Assembly (NCBI GenBank): GCA_038501195.1
Contig: JBBPUQ010000008.1
Span: 4,412,501-4,476,500 of the forward strand
DNA length: 64,000 nucleotides
Origin: Nemania diffusa
Taxonomy: Eukaryota; Ascomycota; Sordariomycetes; Xylariales; Xylariaceae
Reading direction: 5' to 3'
Shown: positions 1 to 11,198 of the stretch, in pieces
Layout: each line of letters starts with the position of its first letter
Numbering within the stretch: the first letter of the stretch is position 1
Translations under genes and position numbers: made by a program
The notes under the pieces: generated by a model
Told to the model about the DNA's origin: nothing
Seen by the model: only the letters and a program-made list of their open reading frames with translations
Databases searched by the model: none

Positions 1-70
1 ATAATTAAATATTTTTATATATAATTTTATATTTAAATTTTAATTTAAAAATTTAAATATTATAATATTT

Positions 71-330
71 ATTAAATTAATAATTTAATAAAATTTATAT
101 ATATATATTAAATATAAATAATTAAAATTTAAATTAAAATTTTAATTAAATAAATAAAAAATATAAAAATTAATTAAAATTTATTAAATTTATAAAATTT
201 ATAAATATATATATATAAATAATTTATATATAATTTTATTAATTATATTTTTTTTTATAATATATATATATAAATTAATATAAAATTTTATAATTTAAAA
301 ATAAATTTTAAATTTTATAAATTTTTTTAA

Positions 331-368
<38 letters not shown>

Positions 369-378
369 TTATTAATAT
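71..378 (+). repeat. Direct repeat copy 1 in A/T block
   Basis: This segment matches 4,412-4,698 in the same orientation, at a fixed offset of 4,341 bp near its start. Shared landmarks appear in the same order: a TAATTTAATAAAATTT start, a TA run, the TAAATAAATAAAAAATAT block, a TATATAAATAATT block, and a long TA microsatellite at the end. Copy 1 has no G or C at the two places where copy 2 keeps one G and one C. The spacing and length would suit terminal repeats of a retroelement of about 4.6 kb. No primer-binding or polypurine site can be recognised in such DNA, so this remains a description. Confidence 0.7.
339..364. repeat. TA microsatellite
   Basis: An uninterrupted TA dinucleotide run at the right end of the direct repeat. 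A shorter equivalent run occurs at about 4,663-4,686 in the second copy, so the tract is part of the duplicated segment and has changed length since. Confidence 0.8.
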
Positions 379-3300
379 TAATTAATAATTATAAAAAATA
401 ATTATAAATTAATAAAATAAAAAAATAAAATTTAATTATAAAATAATTTTTATATTTAATATTTTATTTTTTATATAAAAAATAAATTAATATTTATATT
501 AATTAAAAAAAATAAAATTAAATTAATTATTAAATAAAAAAAATTTAAATATTATAAAATTAAAATAATTTTTTATATAATAATTTTATTATTTTTATAT
601 AAAAATTAATAAAATTTTAAATTATTTTATTTATTTTTATATTTATTTTTTTTTATAATTTTATTAAAATTTATAAATAAATTAATTATAATAATTATAA
701 TTATAATAATTAAAATTAATTATTTTAATTTTTTAAATAAAAAATTATATTTATTTTTATATAAAAATAAAATTAAAAAAAATAAAATTAATTTAAAATA
801 TTAAAATATTATAATTAATTTAAATAATATAATTATTTTAATATAATTATTAATATATTTTATTTAATATTTAAAAAAATATATATAATTAAAAATTAAA
901 AATAAATAATTTATATAAATATTTATAATAATTTTTAATAATTAAATAAAATTTATATTTATAAATATTAATTATATATTTAAATAAATATTAATTATAA
1001 TAATTAAATATAATAAAAATATAAAAATATATAAAAAAATATTAAATAATTAATTTATATATATTTTTAAAAAATTTAATAAAAATAATAATAAAAATTT
1101 AAATAATAATATATTTATATAAATAATTTTAATATTTATATTAATAAATATATTAAAATAAATAATTATATAAATATATTTTTTAATATTATAATTAATT
1201 ATATTAAAATTAATAAAATTTATATATAATATATTTTAAAATTTAATTATTATAAAAAAATATTATTTTATATAATAATTATATAAATATATTTTAATAT
1301 ATTTAAATTTAAATTTATTTTAATTAATTAAAAATTTATATATAAAGTTTTATTTTTTAATTTATAAATAATATTATAAATTTTTTTTAATTAAAAAATA
1401 AATTATTATTATATATTAAATATTTATTTTATTTATAAATAATATAATATTAAATATTTAAAATAATTATATAATTATAATTATAAAAAAAATTTTATTA
1501 AAAATTATTATAATTATATAATAAAAATAATAAAAATAATAAAAAATATTTTATTTATAAAAAATTTAATTATTAAATTATTAATTATAATTATTAAAAA
1601 AAATTAAAAATAAAAAAAAATATTTTATTATATAAAAAATATAATATATTTATATTAAATTATAAAAATAATAAAAACTTTTTATATAATAATAAATTTA
1701 ATAATAATTTAAATTTTAAAATTAAAAATAAAATAATTTATTTTTTAATAAATTTAATATATTTTTATTATATAATAAAAAAAAATATATATATATTTAA
1801 AATTAAATATTAATATTAAATAATTTTTATTTAAATTATTAATATAATATAAAATATTAAAATATTTTATAAAATATTAATATAATTAAAATTTTAATTA
1901 TTAAAAAATTTTTTTATATAAATAAATTATATTTTAAATTATATAATAATTTAATTTAATAATATTAAAAATTTTAAAATTATAAATATTATAATAATTT
2001 TAATATTAATTAAATTAATTAAATTTTATATTTTAAATATATTAATTATATAAAAATAAAAATAATTATTTTTTAATATTAATTAATTAAAAATTAAAAA
2101 TTATTTTATAAAATAAAAATTTTAAAAATTATATTATTAATTTAAATATTTTTATATAAAAAAATATATAAAATTATTATAAAAAATTAAATATAATAAT
2201 ATTAATATTTTAATATTTTAAAAAATTAAAAAATTTTATTATTATTATTAATTATATAATTAAATTTTAAAAAAAATTAAAATTTTATTAAAAAAATAAA
2301 TATAATTTTAATTATAAAATTATTATTAATATTATATAAATTAATAAATAATTAAATTTTAATATATTAAAAATTATTTAATTATATTATATATAATTTT
2401 AATATAAATTTTTTTTTTAAAAGTTTTTATAATAATATATAATTAATAAAAATTTTATATAAAAAAATATTTATTAAAATAAAATAAATTATTATAAAAA
2501 TTAAATATTATATAAATAAAAAAATAATATTATAAATAATATATTTAAATTAAATAATTTTATATTTATTTTATTAATTTTTAAAATTTATTTTAAAATT
2601 AATAAAAATTTATTTTTATTATTAAAATAATATAAAAAATTAAAAAAATATTATAAAATATTTATATAAATATTAATATTAATTAAATTATATAAATTAA
2701 AAAAAGAAATTAATATTATTATATAAAATATATTTTTTATTTTTTTAAAATAAAATTATAATATAAAAAAAAATTTAAAAATTAAATAAAACTATATAAA
2801 GTTTTTATAATTAAAAATTATAATATTATAATTAATATAATAAATAAATTAATTAAGTTTTATTATATATAAATTAAATTATATTATTAATAAAAAATTA
2901 TATTTTATTTATAATATAAAAAAATAACTTTTTATATAATTTTTTTTAAATTATTAAATAATAATAATTTTAATATTAAAATAAATTAAAAAAATTATTT
3001 ATATTTATTAATAATTAATATTTTATATTAAAAAAAATTAATAATTATATTTTAATTATAAAATTAAAATAAAATAATTTAATTATTATATTTAATATAT
3101 TTTTAAAATAAATATATTAATAATTTAAAATATATTTTAATATATATAATATAATTTAATTTAATATAATTAAATAAAAATATTTTAAATTAAATTTATA
3201 TAAAAAATTAAAAATAAAATAATTAAATTATATAAAAAGTTTAAATTAATTATATAAAATTATAAAAATAATAATAAAATTTAAATTTTTATATAAATAT

Positions 3301-4411
3301 TAATAATTTAATATATAAATTAATAATTTATTATAATTTTAAAATTATTATTAATTTAAAATTATAATATATATATAATTATATAATAAATTAAATTAAA
3401 AAATAAATATTTAATAAATATTATATTTTAAATTATATAATTATTATATAAATTAATTAAATTAAAATTATATTAATATAAAATTTATTATAAATATTAT
3501 TATTAAAAATTAAATATAAAAATATTTATATATAATTTATATTTATTATATATTAAATTTTTTTTTATAAATTTATAATTATAAAATTTTAAATAAATAA
3601 TATTTTTAATATTATATTTAAAAAGTTTTTATATAAAAAAAAAACTAAGTTATTATTTTATATAAAATTAAAAATAAAATTAATATTTAAATATTTTATT
3701 AAATTTAATAAAAATAAAATTTAAATAAATAAATAAATTAAATAATTATATATTATTAATTTTAATATAAAAAATTATTTTTAATAATATATTATTTAAT
3801 AAATTAAAAAAATATTATATAATTTATTAAATATTATATAAATTTAAAAGTTATTAAAAAATAATATTAAAAAATTAAATATATAAATATAATAATAAAT
3901 TAATAATATATAATAAAAACTATATTATATATTTTTAAATTTTAATTATATAAAAACTTTTATTTTTATTAATAAAATATTTATAAATAATAAAAATTTA
4001 AATTTTTAAATTAAATTTATAATTATATTAATTAATAAAAATTATATAAAAAATATTTTTATAATTAAAAATAATATTATTTATTAAAATTTAATTAAAT
4101 ATAAATAAATTATATATAATTTATTAATAAATAAATTATATAATATAATTAATAAATTTAATTATATTAATATATTTAATAAAATTTTTTAAAAATTATT
4201 TTTATAATAAAATTATTAATTATATTATTAATTATATATATAAAGTTTAAATTTTTATATAAATATTTATAAAAAAAAAATATTTAATTAAATATTAAAA
4301 ATATTAATTATATAAATAAAAATATATATATATTAATTAAATAATAATAAAAATAATAAAAAATTAATTAATATTAAAATTAAAATTATTATATAAAAAA
4401 AAAAATTTAAT

Positions 4412-4698
4412 ATTAAATTAATAATTTAATAAAATTTATATATATATATTAAATATATATAATTAAAAGTTAAATTAAAACTTTTATTAAATAATTAAAT
4501 AAATAAAAAATATAAAAATTTATAAATTTTATATATATATATATATAAATAATTAATATATAATTTTTTTAATTATATTTTTTAATATAAAATATATATA
4601 TAAATTTATATAAAATTTTAAAATTTAAAAATAAATTTTAAATTTTATAAATTATTTTAAATTTATATATATATATATATATATATAATTTTATTAAT
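4412..4698 (+). repeat. Direct repeat copy 2 in A/T block
   Basis: Second copy of the segment at 71-378. It is slightly shorter and keeps a G at about 4,469 and a C at about 4,484 where copy 1 has T at both. The C/T difference is the expected decay transition. The G/T difference is a transversion, which simple C:G to T:A decay does not explain. Confidence 0.7.
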
Positions 4699-6136
4699 AA
4701 TATTTATTAAAATTATATTTTATAAATTTAAATTTTTTTATAAAATATTTATTAAAATAAATAATATATTTTTTTAATTTTATTAATAATTTAATTAAAT
4801 TTAATAAATATTTTTTAATATATAATAATTTTAATTTTAATTTAATATTAATTAAATAAATATTTTATTTAATAATTATTTAATTATTATTAAAAATATA
4901 AAAATATATATAAATGTTAATAAAAATATTTTATAAATTAATTTTTAAAATATTAAAAATATTATTAATTTAAATAATATATAATATATATATATATAAT
5001 AATTAATATTTAAAATTTATTAAATATTTTTTATAAAGTTTTTTTTAAAAAATTTTATATTATTTATATAAAAATATTAAATATATAATTAATTTAATAT
5101 TTATTTTATAATATATTTTATATTAAAGTTTATTTAATTTAATATTATATATAAATAAATAATATATATTATTTATTATTTAATATTTTAATTTTTATTA
5201 ATTATATTTATTATTTTAAATAAAAAGTTATATTATTAATATTAATATATAATAAATATTTTATTATTGTTTTTTTATTAATAAATTTTTTTATTATATA
5301 AATTTAAAAATAATATTATAATATATAAATTTTATTAAAAAATTTTAAATTAAATTAATATTAATTACAATAATATAATTATAAATTTATAATAAAATAT
5401 TAAAATAAATATTAAAATAAATTTTATTATTTAAAAAATTATATAATTTATTAAAATATTATATTTTTTTAATAATATAATTTTATTTTATATAATATAT
5501 ATAAATAATAAATATAAATAAATATATTATAATATTAAATTTAAAATTATATAATAATATATATAAAAAATAAAAATTATTAAATAATAATAAAAAATAT
5601 TATTATTATAAATATAAATATAAATTATATTAATAATTAAAAGTTTTAATATTTTAATATTTTAATTAATTATATAAATTTTTATAAATATAAATTATAA
5701 TTTAAATATAATTAAATATTAAAAAACTTTTAATATATATAAATAAAATTTAAATAAATATATTTTATATATAAATATATAAATATATATTAATAATAAT
5801 TTAAATTTAATTTATTTTAAATAAATATTTTTAAATAATATTATTATTAATTTTAATAATTATTATAATTTTTTAATTATTATAATTTAATTTTTTATTA
5901 AAAATATTAAAAAATTATTATAATTAAAAATAATAAATTATTAAATAAAAAATATAAATATATAATATAAAATTTATATTTTAATTAATTATTATTATTA
6001 TATATAAAAAATAATATAATTATTAATTAATATTAATTTAATTTTATATATTAAATTATATATAATAAATAATAAATTTATAATTAAATAATTAAAATTA
6101 ATTTTAATAATAATTTATTTATAATATAATATATTT

Positions 6137-6400
6137 ATTTTTTTAAATTAAATATTTTTAATTATATTATTATAATTATAATTAATAATTTAATATATTT
6201 TAATTAATTTATTAATATTTTATAAAATTAAATTATTTATAAATTTATATTTAATAATAATTAATATAAATATATAATAAAAAATATATATAAAAAATAT
6301 ATATATATTTTTTTTAAATTAAAATATTTTTAATTATATATATTATAATTATAATTAATAATTTAAATATTTTTAATTAATTTATAATTAATATTTAAAT
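6137..6400 (+). repeat. Tandem duplication, about 171 bp period
   Basis: Two tandem copies of an A/T segment with the core TTAATTATAT..TATAATTATAATTAATAATTTAA..TTTTAATTAATTTA. They start near 6,139 and 6,310, with an offset of about 171 bp. In this composition some similarity is expected by chance, but the match runs for about 80 bases with few changes. Confidence 0.55.
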
Positions 6401-6945
6401 ATTTTATTATAATATAATATTTATAAATTTTATATATTAAAATATATAAAATAATTAATATAATAAAAAAAAAAATATATTAAATATAATTAATATAATA
6501 AAAAAATATATATATATATTAAATATAATATTATTTTAATTTTATATTTAAAATTTTTTTTTAATATATAAATTATATATATATAAATTATTAATATTAT
6601 TTATAATAAAATATAATAATTTATTTAATAAATAATTAATAAATTAAATAATAAAATTTAAATATATATTTATTATAAATAATATTATTATTTTAATAAA
6701 TAAATTATAAAAGTTTTTTTTATATTAAATAAATTTAATATATTTATAAATTTTAAAAATTTTTTTAATTAAAATTTATATTATATTATATATATATAAT
6801 TATTATTAATAAAATAATAATTTTAAATAATTTAATATAAATAATATATATTATATTTATATAAAAAAAAAAAATTAAATTATTTATTATTAAAAATTTA
6901 ATTTAAAATTTAAAAATTAAAAATATAATTAAAGTTATAATTTAA

Positions 6946-7480
6946 ACTAGCAAATATTTTCGCATTTTTATTTTTATGTTTTTAGACTTAATTTTTATGT
7001 TTTTACTTTTATGTTTTTAGACCTATTTTACGCTTTATTTTGCAAGCTTGAATTAGCTGCACTGTTTTTGCTTTTGTTTTTTTAAACTTACGTTAATTTT
7101 TTTGTTAACTGCTTTATTTGCTGCAGCTAAAACTTTTTGCTAAACTTTTGTTTTTAAACTTATTTAAAATCGTTTTTTAACTAATACTGCTGTTTTAAAT
7201 TTTTAGTTATTATATTAAGCAGTTTTTTTTAAATTTAATTTAAATCGTTTTAAACTAAGTTTTTTGTTTTTATAAATACTAAGTTTTTTTTTTAAATTTG
7301 TTTATAATTAAAATTTACACTAAACTATTTTTTTAAAACTTATATTATTTTAACTTAATTTTTTTTTATTACTTATTATATTATATTTTTTTTTTAAAAC
7401 TTGTTAATTAAATTTATTAATTTATAAAATATAAAAAATTTTTTTTATAGTTATATTAGTTGTAATTTATTATATAATAG
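6946..7480. other. Transition zone with short repeats
   Basis: The first G/C-containing DNA after the A/T block. At 6,967-7,030 a short unit of the form TTTTTATGTTTTTAGAC recurs two to three times. The remaining bases have G and C only as GC, AC, CT, GT and TG dinucleotides. No coding frame or gene was recognised. Confidence 0.6.
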
Positions 7481-7705
7481 CTAATATAATTAAACTTATA
7501 TTTTAATTTAATTGTAAAAACTATAAAACATAAAATTTGTATATTAAATATAATAAATAGTATATTTTAGCTATTTTAGTTAATATATTATATAGCTAGC
7601 AAGCAAGCTTATTTACTAAAGTTTTTTCGAAGTTATTTTAAACGCTTTAAATATTATATTATTTATATTAAAAGCAAGTATATATTAATTAATTGTATAA
7701 TATTT
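7480..7705 (+). repeat. Upstream module of condensin fossil, copy 1
   Basis: Homologous to the DNA just upstream of the two condensin N-terminal fossils. Shared order: an AATTTAATTG..AAAACTA block, AAACATAAAAT, TATTAAATATA, a CTATTTTAGTTAATATATTA block, TTTACTAAAGTTTTTTC, then TTTTAAACGCTTTAAATAT, which corresponds to the bases just before the start codon of the longer copies. Similarity stops at about the start codon (ATG has become ATA), so this copy carries 5' flank only. Confidence 0.7.
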
Positions 7706-7724
7706 ATTTAAAATATTAAAGCTT

Positions 7725-7950
7725 GTTTTTTAATTTTATTAAAAAAGCTATAAAATACAAAATTTATATATTATAAACATTTAATTATAAGTTATAACTA
7801 TTTTAATTAGTATACTAAGTAATTAACTAGCTTATTTGTTAAAGTTTTTTTAAAGTTTTTTAAAACATTTTAAATATTAAACAATTATATTTAAAGCAAA
7901 CATATATTAATAAACTATATAATTTTTATTTAATTATTTATATAAATATA
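7725..7950 (+). repeat. Upstream module of condensin fossil, copy 2
   Basis: A second short copy of the same upstream module, about 230 bp to the right of the first. It has the same AAAGCTATAAAATACAAAAT, CTATTTTAATTAGTATACTAAG and TTGTTAAAGTTTTTTTAAAG landmarks. It also ends near where the start codon would lie. The two short modules form a small tandem pair before the longer copies. Confidence 0.65.
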
Positions 7951-8384
7951 AAATAAATAAATTATACTATAATTATATTAAAGTTATAAATTTATATTAT
8001 TATTTTTTTACTTTAAGTTTTAAAATTTAATGTTTTATTAAATTATAACATTTAAATATATTATACAATATTATATATATAGTTTTTTAATATATTAACT
8101 TTTTATTTAAACTTGTTTAAAATTAATTTAGTTTAAATTATATTTTAAAAGTTATTTATTATTTAAAATTTATACTAAGCTTTTTTTTTTAAACTTATTT
8201 TAATTTAATTTAATTTTTTTTTATTTTAGTTTATATTAAATCATTTTTTTAAAAACATTTAATATAGCAACAAAATATAAATATATTAATTTAATAGTTG
8301 TATTAAACAATATTTAATTATAAAATATTTTATACTAATTAATTATTTATATATATTATATATATACAAACTTAAATTATATTT

Positions 8385-8664
8385 TAGCGATTATTTTACT
8401 GTTTTAATTAAATAAAACAACTTTTATAATATAAACAAGTTTTTTATATTTGTATAAAAAACAAGCATATATTTATTAATTGTATAATATTTACGATTTT
8501 TAAACCTATATATTAATTTAATTGCAAAAACTACAAAACATAAAATCTATATATTAAATATATTTAATAGTAAGTTTTAGCTATTTTAATTAATATATTA
8601 AGTATATTAGTAATTAATAATTATGTTTGTTAAAGTTTTTTTAAAGTTATTTTAAACGTTTTAA
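8385..8664 (+). repeat. Upstream module of condensin fossil, copy 3
   Basis: The 5' flank of the truncated condensin copy. It aligns with about 10,905-11,198, starting at TTAAATTATATTT(T)AGCGATTATTTTA. The flank includes the module also present at 7,480 and 7,725. It presumably held the promoter of the ancestral gene; no promoter element can be identified after this much decay. Confidence 0.7.
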
Positions 8665-9235
8665 ATGTTAAGTGCTGTTTTAAAAACTTTGAAAATATTA
8701 CAAATTTTGCTATTTAACATTAAAATTTCAAAAAAAACTTTTAACAATTAATTGCAAAAACAAGTATATGCAGTATTTTGTAACGCTTTAAAAACAACAG
8801 CAATATATTAAAAACTAGCTATTACGTTGTATAAAATCTACAAAGCTTACTATTACAAGCTTATATACTATAACAAAAAATAAACTGCTGCTATAAATAT
8901 AACTTTAACTAACAACTTCGATATAGCTACTTTTAATATTAAGTTTATATGTTATATTTTTTATATTATACTTGTTAAAAAAAATAAAAGTGTTAATAAC
9001 AAAATTATTTGTTTTATTAGCTTTTTTTTATATTATATTAATAATAAAAACAACAACTTATTAAATAAAATTAACGCTAATATTAGTATTATATTTAAAA
9101 CTTTTACTAGTTATTTTACTATTTAAGTTATAAAAGCTGCTATATTTTTATTTATTTTTAAAAATAAGTTTGTTTAGTATAAGTTAATTTAGTTAATTTT
9201 TTATATAATTAATTTTTTATATGTTTTATTTTTAA
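8665..9235 (+). pseudogene. Truncated, hypermutated condensin subunit Cnd3 N-terminus
   Basis: The frame starting at the ATG at 8,665 reads MLSAVLKTLKILQ, parallel to MLSAALKALKMLQ of the full-length fossil at 11,199. The similarity continues for about 190 codons, through QLQKQVYAVFCNALKTTAIY, VKKNKSVNNKIICFISFFL and FKNKFV*YKL. These correspond to the N-terminal HEAT region of fungal Cnd3/Ycg1. Stops are TAA/TAG at positions where Gln, Arg or Trp would be expected. Similarity to the other copy ends abruptly at about 9,235, inside the gene, so this is a partial duplication and not a second gene. Comparing the two copies shows which bases each lost independently. Confidence 0.8.
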
Positions 9236-10900
9236 AGTTTTTTTTAATTATATTTTTAAAAAGCAAGTAAAAATAACGTTTGTTTTAATGCTTTTTTTTT
9301 TAAGTAGCAGTACTAAATTTAGCAAATTAACCCGCTTTATTTTTGCTTATAGCATAAAAAACTTAAAAAATATAGCTGTTAATAATATATTTGCTTGTTT
9401 TATTAGCTGTTTTGTTTTAAAAAATAGATTTTTTGTTAAATATAGCAAATTGTTAAAAACGTAAAACTTTTTTAATATATATTTTAAACTTATTTTTATT
9501 AATAAAACAAACAAATTTTATACTAACTAAACAGTTTATAGCTTTATTATATATTATTTTTGTATATTATATATAATTAAATTGTTTAAAATAAATTTTA
9601 AGTTTAGTATTAATAATTAAAAACAGTAAGTTTTAAATAAATAAAGTTGTACTATTGTTTATTATTTATAGCTTTTTTAAACAATAAAAGCATTTTTTAA
9701 AATAGCATTATTATTACTTAACTAAACTTTATTGTTTTTATTGTTTTTATTTTTTTTTATATTGCTATTTTTTTTTTTAAAGTTTTATATATAGTTTTTT
9801 ATACAATTTTTTAAATCATTGTTTTTTTTTTTCTCTTTTTTTTTATTTTTTTTTTATTTTTTATTTTTAAATTTTTTTTTTTCTTTTATATTATTATTGT
9901 TTTTTTTTGTTTGAAGTAGCATCGTTGTTTTTGTTATTTTTTTTTACTTCTTTTGTACTTTTAAAGTTTTTTTTTTTGTATTTTTACTACTTATTTTTTA
10001 TAACTACTTAATTTATTAACATAGTTTTTCTGTTTACTACTTTATTATTAATACTATTAATTGCAAATTAAGCATTTTTTTTTTTGTACATTGTAATAAA
10101 TTTAAAACTAAATAACTTTTTTTTATATTAAAAAATATCTACATATTTAACAAAACTGTAACTTTTAAATAAAACAATTAATTAATTCAAATATTTAATA
10201 CTTTATAGCAAATTTTATATAATAAGCTTAAAAACTTTATAAACTTTAACTAATATAACTTATTTGTTTTTTTTTTTTATTGCTGCGTTATTAGTACTAG
10301 CGCTAAATTAACATTGTTAACTTTTAGTAATGTTTAAAAATATAAGCTGTTTATTTATTTTATAATTTTATAATTGTTTTTTAGCTAACTTAGTATTTTC
10401 GACATTAGTAAAAGTAACAAAGCTAAAGCTGTACAACAATTTAATTTACAAATTAACAACAACAGTAGTGTATTTAATAAAAAAATACTAAAAAAAAAAA
10501 TCAGTTAATGTTTTAGTAATAATATTTAAAGCTAGTTTTTAAACAAAAAGCGATTTATTGTTAACTTAAGCTTTTTTAAACAGCTATTTGCTAACAGTAT
10601 TAAACTTTATATTTAATACTGTAGTTTTAACAAGCTAACGTTTAAACTTTTTTTTATTTATTTTCAAGATTAGCTATAAAAAACTTGCTAGCTAAACTTA
10701 AAAAAATATATAAAAATAAAAATAAAAGCTCAAAAAACTAATGTTTATAACAAGCATAAAAAAAGTATATTGTTTTACTAGCATTATTTAAGTAGTATAT
10801 AAATAAATAAACAGTTTTTACTTTAATGTAATACTTTTTAAATATAAACAAATTAGTTTTATATATTAACAATATTAAACTATAATATAAGCTATATTAA
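9236..10900. other. AT-rich spacer between condensin copies
   Basis: No protein family was recognised. The bases have the same purine-before-C pattern as the flanks. Long T runs at about 9,740-9,890 separate a left part with mixed composition from a right part. Some frames are open for 30-50 codons, but none gave a recognisable motif. The DNA lies between the truncated and the full-length condensin copies and may be the remains of the neighbour that broke the first copy. Confidence 0.5.
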
Positions 10901-10904
10901 TTAA

Positions 10905-11198
10905 ACTTAAATTATATTTAGCGATTATTTTATTGTTTTAATAAAATAAATTAATTTGTATAATAAATATAAACAAGTTTTTTAAACTGCTTTAATTACT
11001 TTTATTAAGTTGTTTGTAATTACATTAAAAAAAGCGCATATTAAAAGCTATACTTTAATTTAATTAAAAAAACTACAAAATATAAAATATATATATTAAA
11101 TATATTTAAAAATACGTTGCAGCTATTTTAATTAATATATTAAATAGTTAGTAGCTATGTTTACTAAAGTTTTTTTAAAGTTGTTTTAAATATTTTAT
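10905..11198 (+). repeat. Upstream module of condensin fossil, copy 4
   Basis: The 5' flank of the full-length condensin fossil, matching 8,385-8,664 and the short modules at 7,480 and 7,725. It includes the ACTACAAAATATAAAAT block at about 11,068 and the CTAAAGTTTTTTTAAAGTTG block at about 11,163, just before the ATG at 11,199. Confidence 0.7.

Larger units (their letters stand above)
1..6945. other. Near-pure A/T block
   Basis: This stretch is composed almost only of A and T; I counted about 30 G or C in nearly 7 kb. Most survivors sit in AAGTT, AACTT or ACTA contexts (for example near 1,347, 2,803, 3,625, 4,469, 4,484 and 6,713). GpC and CpG are absent, although they are common just to the right. 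No coding frame, RNA gene or transposon signature can be read. The change to ordinary 15-20% G+C DNA is abrupt, at about 6,946. The most economical reading is an end-stage version of the C-to-T decay seen in the rest of the window. A different origin (centromere-like or organellar DNA, or an assembly problem) cannot be excluded from sequence alone. Confidence 0.85.

Noticed and set aside
1..6945. Mitochondrial or plastid DNA
   Set aside because: No rRNA, tRNA or respiratory-chain frame is visible, and it is joined directly to nuclear-type repeat DNA.
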